Source: an uncultured Clostridia bacterium
GTDB lineage: Bacteria > Bacillota > Clostridia > Oscillospirales > CAG-272
Reading direction: 5' to 3'
Length of the DNA stretch: 64,000 bases
Assembly (NCBI GenBank): GCA_944393415.1
Contig: CALYAD010000068.1
Location: 19,761-83,760, forward strand
In this document: positions 33,440 through 42,345 of the stretch, piece after piece
Position numbering within the stretch: the first letter of the stretch is position 1
Layout: the number at the start of each line of letters is the position of its first letter
The notes under the pieces: model-generated
What the model saw: only the letters and a program-made list of their open reading frames with translations
What the model was told of the DNA's origin: nothing
The model's database searches: none
Made by a program: the position numbers and the translations under genes

Positions 33440-35326
33440 ATGTCATTACATCACGATAAAATCAACGCTTCCCTTTTCAAATTAGAAATATTCAGCCGCC
33501 CGCGGGATGGCGACCTTGACTGGAAACCTTCCGTCTGCTCCGCTCTGCCCTCAGGCTTTGAGCTTAAATTCCGTTTCTGGGTATCCAGAAAGACCGGAAA
33601 CTATGATTTTTCCGTTAATCTTTTCTCTGAAAGCGAAAGCTCGCGTGTGGTTTGCAGCTGGATAACGCTTAAAAACGGATTCGATATCTACGAAAGCACG
33701 ATACATCCGCCTGAGATCGGTCTGTATTTTTTGTGCTGCAGCTTCAGAACCTCTGACGGTAAGGCGGCATTTGTTTTTCCTGACGGCTCAGAGAGGCTTC
33801 CGATTACCGTATATTCCTCAGATTTTACCACTCCGAAATGGTTAAAGGGAGGTATAATATATCAGATATTTACCGATCGTTTTGCTAAAAGCGAAAACCA
33901 TTCCGTTTCCGTAAAGCCCGGAGCGATACTAAATCCCGATTGGGAAAACGGCGTTCCCGAATTTGCGGAAAAGCCCGGCGATCCGCTAAAAAACAATGTT
34001 TTTTTCGGGGGCTCACTTTACGGAATCATTGAAAAGCTTGATTATCTGCAGTCGCTCGGGGTAAGCACATTGTACCTTAACCCTATCTTTGAGGCAGCTT
34101 CAAACCACAAGTACGACACCGGGGACTACTTTTCGGTAGACCGTATGTTCGGAGGCGAAGCCGCTCTTGATAAACTCATCTCGGCCCTAAAAAAACGCGG
34201 TATGCGTCTTATTCTCGACGGAGTATTCAATCATACCGGCGACGACAGCGTTTATTTCAACAAATACGGCAGATACACCGGACTCGGCGCATATCAGGGC
34301 AAAGCGTCCAAATACTACGAATGGTACGACTTTATATGCTTTCCGGATAATTACAGCTGCTGGTGGGGAGTAAAGATACTGCCTGCAATAAACAAGCAAA
34401 GCGAGTCCTTCAGAAACTTTATTTGCGGTGAAAAAGGCGTAATACGCCATTATCTGAAAAAGGGAGTTGATGGCTGGAGGTTAGATGTTGCGGATGAACT
34501 ATCAGACGAATTTCTTAACGCCCTGCGCAAAGCGGCAAAAACAGAAAAAAAAGACTCTGTTATAATCGGAGAGGTATGGGAGGACGCCTCGGTCAAAATC
34601 GCATACGGACTCAGACGTCGTTATTTTCAAGGCTCACAGCTTGACAGCGTTATGAACTATCCTCTGCGAAACGCCATTATCGATTATCTGATATCCGGCG
34701 ACGCCGATAAGCTCTCCGAGACCGCGATATCACTGTATCTTCACTATCCTAAATGTGTCTCTGACGTTCAGATGAACCTTCTCGGAACGCATGACACCGA
34801 AAGAATACTGAATCTTCTTGCACAGGACGGCTGCACCGGAATGACAAATCGTCAGCTATCGGTTCATAAAATGGATCCGGAGGCGCGCTTACGAGGCAGA
34901 GAGCTTCTTAGGCTCGCCGCTGTCCTTCTCTATACTTTTCCCGGCGTTCCGTGTATTTATTACGGAGATGAGGTCGGAATGGAGGGCGGGCGCGATCCGT
35001 TTAACCGCAAGCCCTTCCCATGGGGACATGAGGATCAGGGTATGCTTGACTGGTTCCGAAAGCTCGGTAAGCTGAGAGCGGATTTAAGTGAGCTTGCCGA
35101 GGGAAAATTCAGTATTCTCCATTCAGACGACTCTTTAATTGCTTATAGACGCGGCGATCTTATATGTGCCGTAAATCGCGGAGACACCAAAGTTATCGTA
35201 ACATCCGGTCCTTTACAGGAATTGCTCAGCGGAAACGCCTCCATTCCGGGTGAGGACGGTATGTACAGGATGTCTCTTGGACGAGATCGCGCGGGAATAT
35301 ATAAACCTGTCCCAATAAAAACATAG
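33440..35326 (+). CDS. GH13 alpha-amylase family (neopullulanase/cyclomaltodextrinase-like)
   Basis: A cytoplasmic GH13 enzyme, 628 aa from the ATG at 33440 (13 nt after GGAGG; the alternative ATG at 33428 is only 1 nt from it). An N-terminal beta domain (~1-125) precedes the barrel. YQIFTDRF opens the barrel, GVFNHTG is region I, GWRLDVADE holds the nucleophile (Asp349), IIGEVWED the acid (Glu378), and LLGTHDTERI the third Asp (452). VFFGGSLYGIIEKLDYL is typical of the neopullulanase/maltogenic amylase groups. No signal peptide, so it probably trims intracellular glycogen or imported maltodextrin, in line with the glg cluster before it. Confidence 0.9.
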   Translation: MSLHHDKINASLFKLEIFSRPRDGDLDWKPSVCSALPSGFELKFRFWVSRKTGNYDFSVNLFSESESSRVVCSWITLKNGFDIYESTIHPPEIGLYFLCCSFRTSDGKAAFVFPDGSERLPITVYSSDFTTPKWLKGGIIYQIFTDRFAKSENHSVSVKPGAILNPDWENGVPEFAEKPGDPLKNNVFFGGSLYGIIEKLDYLQSLGVSTLYLNPIFEAASNHKYDTGDYFSVDRMFGGEAALDKLISALKKRGMRLILDGVFNHTGDDSVYFNKYGRYTGLGAYQGKASKYYEWYDFICFPDNYSCWWGVKILPAINKQSESFRNFICGEKGVIRHYLKKGVDGWRLDVADELSDEFLNALRKAAKTEKKDSVIIGEVWEDASVKIAYGLRRRYFQGSQLDSVMNYPLRNAIIDYLISGDADKLSETAISLYLHYPKCVSDVQMNLLGTHDTERILNLLAQDGCTGMTNRQLSVHKMDPEARLRGRELLRLAAVLLYTFPGVPCIYYGDEVGMEGGRDPFNRKPFPWGHEDQGMLDWFRKLGKLRADLSELAEGKFSILHSDDSLIAYRRGDLICAVNRGDTKVIVTSGPLQELLSGNASIPGEDGMYRMSLGRDRAGIYKPVPIKT

Positions 35327-35656
35327 CTTTTCTTCCCCCTCTTTTTCACAAGAAATTATCACGGCTCATTTATCTGTTTAGAGTAATTATTTCCGGCTTT
35401 CCCATCAGACAGAATGCTCTCTTTTACATTCCCGGCTTTACGCGCATATCTGTTAAATTTTTTATAAGCAAAAATACACATCAGCGCACCTATAAGCGCA
35501 ATACAGCCCCATGACAGCACAGTGTACCGCCATCCGGGTTGCTGCGCGACCAGCGCTATACCGTAACACCGTACTTCCAATATTGTCTTTCATTTGAATC
35601 CCTGCCGTCTTCGTCGGGTAAAATTATGAAATTTATATATTTTCGGATTCCGCACT
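35327..35656. other. Gap between the GH13 and fucosidase genes
   Basis: Two genes converge on this 330 bp gap. It contains the small hydrophobic frame described at 35359-35580; no terminator hairpin with a U-tract is apparent on either strand. Confidence 0.5.
35359..35580 (-). pseudogene. Possible remnant of an MFS transporter C-terminus
   Basis: A 73-codon frame starting at TTG, with an in-frame stop three codons upstream. It reads ALVAQQPGWRYTVLSWGCIA and then LIGALMCIFAYKKFNRY: one membrane helix with the GWRxxxxxW...GAL pattern common in the last helix of major-facilitator sugar transporters, then a polar tail. Without the other 11 helices it cannot work as a transporter. It could instead be a small membrane protein; there is no clear SD. 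Weak call. Confidence 0.3.
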
Positions 35657-36868
35657 TTATTTCTGCCATTGAATTTCAAGCACAATCGGTTCGGCTGAAA
35701 GCTCATCCACCGGTATACCGTAAATGTGCAGATATTTCGTTTCCGCTATTCCCGTTTTACCGTTATAAAATGACGGCAGCGGGGTTACATCATAGCTTAG
35801 CTCCGCCCCGGTATTCATCAGCGTGACCCTTACCGGAAGCGACGGATATCTGCTCAGCGATACCGCGTCGGAAATCAGATTATTGTAAAAATGGAAATAA
35901 GTCCTGCCGTTTTTCCGAGTTGCGATATACTCGTTGCACATTACCCCGTAATCAAAATCGTCCGGCTCGGCGCTTTCAAGACAGCCTTTCATACTGTTGT
36001 ACCAATCCCCGATTCGTCTCACTCTTTTTTCATATTCCGGAGCGATCTCCCCTTTTCCCGTAGGACCGACGTTCAGCAGATAGCTTCCGCCCATCGCCAT
36101 TATCCTGTCTATTGCCGACAAAAGATGCCGCATAGAGTAAAAATCCTCGTTTTCGCGGTAACCCCAGCTCTGCTCCCCCACTGAATTGTTTGCCTCGGTC
36201 ATTTTCTCAAATCTTGCGCCGGAAATTTTCTCATACTCCCGCTCCGGTGTGGAAAAATCGCCTTTATCAAACCCCCGGTCGTTAATAAGGATTCCGGGCT
36301 GAAGCTTTCTTACCAGCTCGTTTATGCTTTTATCGTCAATTCTCGGCGGTATATCCCAGAACATACTGTATATAGGTCCGTAGCATGTCAGCAGCTCCGT
36401 GACCTGATTTTTTATATACTCTCTCAGCTTATGTGTATCCGGTTCCCGGTCTCTTACCGCTTTCCATTGATGCGATGACGCCGGGTTGTATCCGTACTCA
36501 TAATGCCAGTCGGGGTTTGAATAATAAATCGACAGCAGCATACCGTGCTTATGACACGCGTCGGCAAGCATTTTAAGAGTGTCGCGCCCGTAAGGGGTGT
36601 GCATTATACTGTAATCGCTGTATTTCGTGTCCCACATACAAAACCCGTCGTGATGCTTCGCCGTAAAGCAGATATATTTCATACCCGCGTCCTTTGCGAG
36701 CAGCACCCATTTTTCCGGGTCATATTCCGTCGGATTAAAGGTATCCGCGTATTTTTCGTATACCTCGCGCTCCATATCGTACCTTGCAAACGCCTGCTCA
36801 TGCAGACCGAGCCGGGCATAAAAGCCCCAATGTATGAACATACCGAATTTATTATCAAATACCTTCAT
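35657..36868 (-). CDS. Alpha-L-fucosidase (GH29)
   Basis: A 403 aa cytoplasmic GH29 enzyme releasing L-fucose from glycans. Motifs: FGMFIHWGFYARLG at the barrel start, YICFTAKHHDGFCMWDTKYS, and the nucleophile Asp172 in SMFWDIPP. YLLNVGPTGKGEIAPE closes the barrel, and a short beta domain ends the protein. GGAGG lies 8 nt before the ATG. No signal peptide, so it acts on imported fucosylated oligosaccharides. Isolated here from other fucose genes, and next to the GH13 gene in opposite orientation. Suggests access to host or plant glycans. Confidence 0.92.
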   Translation of the reverse strand: MKVFDNKFGMFIHWGFYARLGLHEQAFARYDMEREVYEKYADTFNPTEYDPEKWVLLAKDAGMKYICFTAKHHDGFCMWDTKYSDYSIMHTPYGRDTLKMLADACHKHGMLLSIYYSNPDWHYEYGYNPASSHQWKAVRDREPDTHKLREYIKNQVTELLTCYGPIYSMFWDIPPRIDDKSINELVRKLQPGILINDRGFDKGDFSTPEREYEKISGARFEKMTEANNSVGEQSWGYRENEDFYSMRHLLSAIDRIMAMGGSYLLNVGPTGKGEIAPEYEKRVRRIGDWYNSMKGCLESAEPDDFDYGVMCNEYIATRKNGRTYFHFYNNLISDAVSLSRYPSLPVRVTLMNTGAELSYDVTPLPSFYNGKTGIAETKYLHIYGIPVDELSAEPIVLEIQWQK

Positions 36869-37005
36869 TTCTTAGTCCTCCGTAACCTGTACCTCAGGCG
36901 GGTATAAATCATTATTTTAAATGTCAGCGCCGCCGGGAAGCATTTAATTTACCGCTCCCAATATAGATTAACGCACCTCTTGAGAAAGTCATGCTTACAG
37001 TCAAG

Positions 37006-37506
37006 TTACAGTTTCATTCGTGATATGATCTCAGCCGCCTGAAACGGAGAAATTTCGCTTACATCAAGCTTCTGGGTATTGAGCTGTTTATATAGTGGAA
37101 GCCTGCTCACGCTTTTTTCCAATATATCAGGCTTTCTCATTTTCGCGTCAATATCCTTTTTAAGTCTTTTCTTAAGACTATCCTCGCTCAATATTAAAGA
37201 AATACATTTTACCTCACAGCCCGAGATATCAAACCGAGACAAAAGCTCGTCAATTATAGCCTGCTCGTGCATAACCCAACAAAATATAATATTTTTGTAT
37301 GCCGAGCAGTGTATAAAATTATTAATGACATACACAATGTTATCCATTACCACCCGCTTTGTCTCGGTGTTTACCGTAAACGGGTTCATGTCCCAGCACC
37401 AATCCCCATCAAGGAAAACGGAAAAATCAAGAATGCTTTTTAAGGCGCGGCAGACCGTTGTTTTCCCCGCTCCCATCGTACCGCCTATCATATAGAGTGT
37501 TTTCAT
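37006..37506 (-). CDS. Small P-loop kinase-like ATPase
   Basis: A 166 aa protein (start at the ATG at 37506, MKTLYMIGGTMGAGKTT) with a Walker A GGTMGAGKTT (about 9-18) and a DGDWCWD segment where nucleotide kinases bind substrate. It resembles the AAA_33/shikimate-kinase-like group of small phosphotransferases of unknown substrate. The C-terminal half has a lysine-rich lid (LKKRLKKDIDAKMRKP). The frame is open back to 37557 but the upstream ATG at 37518 sits directly on the GAGGG SD. Standalone gene. Confidence 0.65.
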   Translation of the reverse strand: MKTLYMIGGTMGAGKTTVCRALKSILDFSVFLDGDWCWDMNPFTVNTETKRVVMDNIVYVINNFIHCSAYKNIIFCWVMHEQAIIDELLSRFDISGCEVKCISLILSEDSLKKRLKKDIDAKMRKPDILEKSVSRLPLYKQLNTQKLDVSEISPFQAAEIISRMKL

Positions 37507-37661
37507 TTCGGTCGTCATCCCTCTCTGATAATTCAATAAGGGGCTAAGCCCCATCATTCAACGTTTTCAGTGTGTGATCGTATATCCCACCGAAAAACTG
37601 AGCGGCGCCCTCGGCCTGAGAGGCGGGCGGCATCTTAATCTTATTTCTCAGGAAATATAAA

Positions 37662-38813
37662 TCAGTTCTCCTTGGCGCTGTACGGACCGCCGGAAATAAT
37701 ATCGGCGTACCTCATCATATCAAGCGCTCTGATTATATCGCCTTTATACGGGTATTTGGCTGATTTTTTCAGAAACCTTTCCTTGAGCTTCTCAGCATCA
37801 TTCCTGTCTCCTGTTATCAGCAGCGTATACGCGTAAACGGCATGAATAACCGCCGGGGATATACCTCCCATCGCTTTGATAAACATCTGCTGCTTCTTTG
37901 AGTAAAGCGCGTCTATATACTCCGGTCGTCTTTTGCAGACTATCTCACAGTAAAGCCTGTCGAGCTTAAGAACCTTGATGTTGATCTTAGGCAGGGCATT
38001 GTCCGTTTCCATAAACCAATCCATAATCTCCGCGGCGTTTTCATAATTACCGTTTTCCATTATTCTGCCTAATACAAGAATTACGAGTTGAGCGGACATC
38101 GGGTTTTTAAGTCCCTGCTCAGATGGCAGAATAAAAAGCTCATCCGGCATATCCTTATACATAAAGCCCTTTGTCGTATATTCATTGATTTTTAATACTA
38201 TATAAAACGCTCGCAGCGCCTCTTTGCTTTTACCGAGAGAAAGCGCGTTTTTGCCGTCGTTATTCAGATCCGAGACAGTCAAGGGAATGGCGTTTATCAG
38301 CGCCAGCGCGATCCCTATCACTGAGAAGATAAATAAAATATCCGCAAAAATACCTTCCGGTAACAGAAGCGTCAGACCGGCGGCCGCAAGCGAAAAGACC
38401 ACGTTCATGATTGACCCGCCGAGATTGTACAGTTTAAACGGTATTTTCCCATCCCTCATCTCCGGAGGAGACATCAGACATTGTCCCGCTGTTCCCGGTA
38501 TTCTGACTCTCTTTAAAACTATTTTTCCGTCCTGACCGCACCACATAAAGCTGAATATTCTGAAAGAGACGCATTTATAACCGCTAAGCAGCCCGAAAAC
38601 CAAGTGCCCGCTTTCATGTATAATGGTATGAAGAAAAACAGAAATAAGAAGGGGAATTGCATACATTATAACAAACCTGAATGCGTAGCCGTTATCTCCG
38701 GGTTTTATCAAATCAAATAAATTTTTAACCAACGGAGCTAAGGCAAATCCCGCAAAGATATAGATAAGCAAGACTACCCACATCTGGTTTTTATTTGTTT
38801 TATTTTTTTTCAT
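37662..38813 (-). CDS. M50-like membrane metalloprotease with C-terminal helical domain
   Basis: A 383 aa protein. Four to five hydrophobic segments fill residues 10-190, with HESGH (66-70, in the second segment) as zinc site and AIPLTVSDLNNDGK as the likely second ligand motif (Asp). The remaining ~190 residues are soluble and helical, reminiscent of TPR repeats, but no signature is clear. This differs from the compact M50 gene at 4396. GGAAGG lies 9 nt before the ATG. Neighbours are two unrelated P-loop proteins. Substrate unknown. Confidence 0.72.
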   Translation of the reverse strand: MKKNKTNKNQMWVVLLIYIFAGFALAPLVKNLFDLIKPGDNGYAFRFVIMYAIPLLISVFLHTIIHESGHLVFGLLSGYKCVSFRIFSFMWCGQDGKIVLKRVRIPGTAGQCLMSPPEMRDGKIPFKLYNLGGSIMNVVFSLAAAGLTLLLPEGIFADILFIFSVIGIALALINAIPLTVSDLNNDGKNALSLGKSKEALRAFYIVLKINEYTTKGFMYKDMPDELFILPSEQGLKNPMSAQLVILVLGRIMENGNYENAAEIMDWFMETDNALPKINIKVLKLDRLYCEIVCKRRPEYIDALYSKKQQMFIKAMGGISPAVIHAVYAYTLLITGDRNDAEKLKERFLKKSAKYPYKGDIIRALDMMRYADIISGGPYSAKEN

Positions 38814-38847
38814 ATCGGCAAGCCTTCCGTTTTAATATGGTAACAGC

Positions 38848-39366
38848 TTAGTACTTAAGTCCGTGTTCATTATAATATTTTGTAAGTTCTCTGCCGTTTC
38901 TTATTACTGTTACCTTGTTTTTATACCTGTTAACCGTATCTTTAAATCGGTTTTTATGCTTCTTTGTACGTCCGTCCCATAGTATCCATTTCAAAAACTC
39001 TGCGTCTATCTTTTCATTACACCCTTCGGTCATTGAATCTCTGGTTTTCCCTTTATTATTTTTAAATCGTTTAAGTATTCTCTTTAGGCAGCTGAAACGG
39101 TTGAAATTCATGAAAATTATAGAATCCGCCTCCTCCATTCGGCGCTCGTAAAACGACTTACTATAATTTCCGTCAATCACCCATGAGGAGTTTTTATCAA
39201 GAAACTCCTGTGTGATACTCAGCTCCTCCCGGCGATCCCGTTCAGTCCACCCGGGAAGCCAATGCACTTTATCCAGATACAATACCTCAACCCCATATTT
39301 TTCTCCAAGACGTGAGGCAAGAGTTGATTTACCGCTTCCGCTATAGCCGATTATTGCGATTCTCAT
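38848..39366 (-). CDS. FlaR-like P-loop nucleotide kinase
   Basis: A 172 aa protein of the family annotated as DNA topology modulation protein FlaR / adenylate kinase-like. Walker A is IGYSGSGKSTLA (6-17), followed by LYLDKVHWLPGW, the substrate region diagnostic of the family, and WVIDGNYSKS. The C-terminus is lysine/arginine-rich. Such proteins are more likely small-molecule kinases than DNA-topology factors. The ATG has AAAGGA 12 nt upstream. It lies 34 bp before the M50-like gene and could be co-transcribed. Confidence 0.75.
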   Translation of the reverse strand: MRIAIIGYSGSGKSTLASRLGEKYGVEVLYLDKVHWLPGWTERDRREELSITQEFLDKNSSWVIDGNYSKSFYERRMEEADSIIFMNFNRFSCLKRILKRFKNNKGKTRDSMTEGCNEKIDAEFLKWILWDGRTKKHKNRFKDTVNRYKNKVTVIRNGRELTKYYNEHGLKY

Positions 39367-39515
39367 AAAGATATCAGTTCCTTTCTCATCTTTTTAAAAA
39401 ATCAGTAAAAGTCATCGATTAAAATTCGTGCCGTATCTCTATAAGACCGTATTGCTTCGCACTTAAACGATCACACCTATATTGTTCTTTTCAACGAGAT
39501 AATAGATATATTTTG

Positions 39516-41417
39516 CTAACAGCGCGTTATCGATTCGACGTTATTTGCAAGGGATCGACCGTCCAAGCAGTAAATTTTATACATATCCTCAAGAGAAGCA
39601 TGCGGAGGAAAGGATTCGTTTACGGCTATCGTTTCCATTCTTGGGAGCCGCAGTCCCATTGCAGCAAGCTCAGAAATAACTTTTTCCGATACACCGCCGC
39701 TTTTTATCTGCTCTTCACAGAAAACTATCAGCGAGCTGTCCCGACACACCTCATAAAGCGCCGTGTAATCCAAAGGCTTGACCTTTTTTAAGCAAACAAG
39801 CCTCACACACAGTCTGTTTTTAAGAAGCTGCGAGGCATCGTAAACGCATTTAACCGTTCTTCCGTATGTTATGAACGTTACGCGTTTTCCTGATCCGTAT
39901 TCGGCGTATCTGAAATCTCTTTTTTCCTTAAACGATTCGCGCGGGTATTTACACTCTCCTCCGCGCGGATATCTTACCGCGACAGGTCCCTGCAAAGACA
40001 CTGCTTCTATTATCATTTTTTCAGCGTCATCAAGGGTTTCCGGGGTGTATATCGTCATTCCCGGAACCTGCATGAGAAACGCGCAGTCAAATATTCCCTG
40101 ATGAGTTATTCCGTCTCCCGGAACAAATCCCGCGCGATCCACCGCCAGTACAACATGCAGCGACTGCGCTGAAATATCATGAATGATCTGATCGTACGCT
40201 CGCTGCAAAAAGCTTGAGTATACGGCTAAAACCGGTTTTTTACCCGAGGCGGCAAGCCCTGCGGCAAACGTAGCCGCGTGTTCCTCCGCAATTCCCACGT
40301 CAAAAAATCGCTCCGGGAAACGCCGTTTAAATTTATCGAGCCCTGTTCCCTCGCACATCGCGGCAGTTATTGCAACGATATCCTTATCGTCCTCGGCAAG
40401 CTTTGTCAGAGTCCTGCCGAAGCGCTCGGAAAAAGTTTCTCCAATCTCGTTTGATTCCAAGCGTACGATGCCGGCCTTTATATCAAATTCCGAAACGGAA
40501 TGATATGCCGCCGGGTTGTTTTCCGCCGGTTTATAGCCCTTTCCTTTTTTCGTGCAGACGTGTACCACGACAGGGCTCTCAAGCAAACGCGCTTCCCTGA
40601 ACACCGCCTCAAGACGCGCTATATCATGACCGTCGACCGGACCAATATAGTCTATACCTAAATTCTCAAAGAAATTTTCCTTGAATACCACGGTTTTAAT
40701 AGCGTTTTTTACACCTTTCGATACCGCGGCTATGGGCTTGCCTACAAATCGCAGGTTTGACACCCTGCTTTTAAAGTTCCGTTTGAAGCGGTAATAGCCG
40801 ACGCTTGTGCGCAAGCGCCCGAAGTATCTTGACATTCCTCCCACATTTTTGGATATGGACATGTCGTTGTCGTTTATTACTATAATCAGTCTGAGACCAT
40901 CCTTCGAAGCGTTGTTCATGGCCTCATATATCATGCCGTTGGTAAAGGAACCGTCACCTACCACGGCAATCGCGTATCTTCTGCCTCCGTCAAGCTTTTC
41001 AGCCTCCGCAAATCCGAGCGCGGCAGATACAGAGGTTCCGCTGTGCCCTCCGCCGAAAAAATCGTATCCGCTTTCGCTTCTGAGCTGGAAGCCTGATACT
41101 CCCCCGAGATTTCTGAGAGCGGCAAAGCCCTTTTCTCTTCCGGAAAGAAGCTTGTGAACATAGCTCTGATGCCCCACGTCAAATATAATTTTATCCTCGG
41201 GAAAATCAAATACTCTGTGCAGCGCGACCGTAAGCTCAACCACTCCGAGATTCGAGGCAAGATGTCCGCCGTTCCTGCTTACCGAACCGAGTATGGCGTT
41301 TCTTAATTTTTCGCACAGCACCGATAGCTGCTCCCGTGTCATATTCTTAACATTCCCAAACGAATAATCATCCTCAGGTAACGTCTCATTTTTAGGTGAA
41401 AAATCGGAATCTTTCAT
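39516..41417 (-). CDS. dxs: 1-deoxy-D-xylulose-5-phosphate synthase
   Basis: DXS, 633 aa, thiamine-diphosphate enzyme joining pyruvate and glyceraldehyde-3-phosphate in the first step of the MEP isoprenoid pathway; DXP also feeds thiamine and pyridoxal synthesis. GHQSYVHKLLSGR, then the ThDP motif GDGSFTNGMIYEAMNNAS (~155-175), YIGPVDGHD, and the transketolase half with DVGIAEEHAATFAAGLA and DRAGFVPGDGITHQG. Length is normal. It has its own promoter and stands alone. The SD before the ATG at 41417 is weak (GGAACGG). Confidence 0.96.
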   Translation of the reverse strand: MKDSDFSPKNETLPEDDYSFGNVKNMTREQLSVLCEKLRNAILGSVSRNGGHLASNLGVVELTVALHRVFDFPEDKIIFDVGHQSYVHKLLSGREKGFAALRNLGGVSGFQLRSESGYDFFGGGHSGTSVSAALGFAEAEKLDGGRRYAIAVVGDGSFTNGMIYEAMNNASKDGLRLIIVINDNDMSISKNVGGMSRYFGRLRTSVGYYRFKRNFKSRVSNLRFVGKPIAAVSKGVKNAIKTVVFKENFFENLGIDYIGPVDGHDIARLEAVFREARLLESPVVVHVCTKKGKGYKPAENNPAAYHSVSEFDIKAGIVRLESNEIGETFSERFGRTLTKLAEDDKDIVAITAAMCEGTGLDKFKRRFPERFFDVGIAEEHAATFAAGLAASGKKPVLAVYSSFLQRAYDQIIHDISAQSLHVVLAVDRAGFVPGDGITHQGIFDCAFLMQVPGMTIYTPETLDDAEKMIIEAVSLQGPVAVRYPRGGECKYPRESFKEKRDFRYAEYGSGKRVTFITYGRTVKCVYDASQLLKNRLCVRLVCLKKVKPLDYTALYEVCRDSSLIVFCEEQIKSGGVSEKVISELAAMGLRLPRMETIAVNESFPPHASLEDMYKIYCLDGRSLANNVESITRC

Positions 41418-41537
41418 ATGATCAAATCCGTTCCAAAATAAAATTTGCCGGTTCTAAGTCCGGATAAGCTTGATGGCGGTCAGTCAGCAAATCCGACTTT
41501 TTGCTAAAGCCCCGCCACATCACTTTTAACTTCTATA

Positions 41538-41566
41538 AGTATATCATACCTTTCATTCTTTGTCAA
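41538..41566 (-). promoter_or_regulatory. Sigma-A promoter of dxs
   Basis: Minus strand TTGACA (41561-41566), 17 bp spacer, TATACT (41538-41543). Leader of about 115 nt before the ATG. Confidence 0.8.
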
Positions 41567-41628
41567 GCGCCGTATCATGTTTTCGACCGCCGTAGTAAAG
41601 CCGACCTTTTGGTTAGTTTCACGGGGAC

Positions 41629-41656
41629 TTGACAAAAGATAAAAAATCATTATAAT
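41629..41656 (+). promoter_or_regulatory. Promoter of the preQ1 riboswitch/queT transcript
   Basis: TTGACA (41629-41634), 16 bp spacer, TATAAT (41651-41656). The start of transcription falls at about 41662, i.e. right at the 5' edge of the riboswitch aptamer. Confidence 0.85.
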
Positions 41657-41661
41657 ATTTT

Positions 41662-41706
41662 ACGGTGAGTTCGTGACCATCCTCACCTAAAACAAAACTA
41701 CGGAGA
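41662..41706 (+). promoter_or_regulatory. preQ1-I riboswitch
   Basis: P1 is GGTGAG (41664-41669) pairing with CTCACC (41682-41687); the loop is TTCGTGACCATC; an A-rich tail TAAAACAAAACTA follows, whose end can pair into the loop to make the H-type pseudoknot of class I preQ1 aptamers. CGGAG (41701-41705) right after the tail is the Shine-Dalgarno of queT, so ligand binding would most simply hide the SD (translational control). No U-tract terminator lies between the aptamer and the ATG. Confidence 0.85.
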
Positions 41707-41714
41707 ATAAAACA

Positions 41715-42200
41715 ATGAAAAGCAAAACTCTTTTCCTCACCCGAGCCGCCGTTATCGCGGCATTATACGTTGCCCTTACCTGTCTTTCCGACCTGCTCGG
41801 ACTGGCAAAGGGCGCTGTTCAGATAAGAATATCCGAGGCTCTATGTGTTCTTCCGGCAATCAGCTTTTGTGCTGTACCTGGAGTAACGGTCGGCTGTCTG
41901 ATATTCAATTTTTTCTTTTCAGGCAATATTCTTGACATTATATTCGGAACGCTTGCCACATTGATCGGCTCCCTTTTCGCCACACTTTTCAAAAAACATA
42001 AATATCTGTCCTTTATTCCAACTGTGGTATCAAACACTGTTATAATACCCTTTGTTATCGCCCTCGGCACGACTGACGGAAATCTGGCTTCCGTACCTTT
42101 TATGATGCTTACTATCGCTGTGGGAGAACTGATCTCCTGCGCGCTTCTCGGTTCTCTGCTGCTTAAGGCCTTAGAAAAGCATAGAGGCGTGCTGTCGTAA
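41715..42200 (+). CDS. queT: Queuosine precursor ECF transporter S component QueT
   Basis: A 161 aa integral membrane protein with five to six helices, the substrate-binding subunit of an energy-coupling factor transporter for a queuosine precursor such as preQ1. Diagnostic text: IAALYVALTCLSDLLGLAKG, then AVQIRISEALCVLPAISFCAVPG in the following segment and IFNFFFSGNILDIIFGTLATL. Its preQ1-I riboswitch fits this role. The ATP-binding and T subunits (EcfA, EcfT) are not in the window. Isolated gene on the plus strand. Confidence 0.93.
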   Translation: MKSKTLFLTRAAVIAALYVALTCLSDLLGLAKGAVQIRISEALCVLPAISFCAVPGVTVGCLIFNFFFSGNILDIIFGTLATLIGSLFATLFKKHKYLSFIPTVVSNTVIIPFVIALGTTDGNLASVPFMMLTIAVGELISCALLGSLLLKALEKHRGVLS

Positions 42201-42345
42201 TGTCGGATTTTCGTCGTTTTATCACCTTCTCTTAAGCGGATGGCATTATTTACAAAAAGTTTATCGGTTGGTTATTCAGAATTAAACATAATCGTGTACT
42301 ATTAATATAAATATGGTCACAGCCTGAAAGCTTGGAGGATACCTT

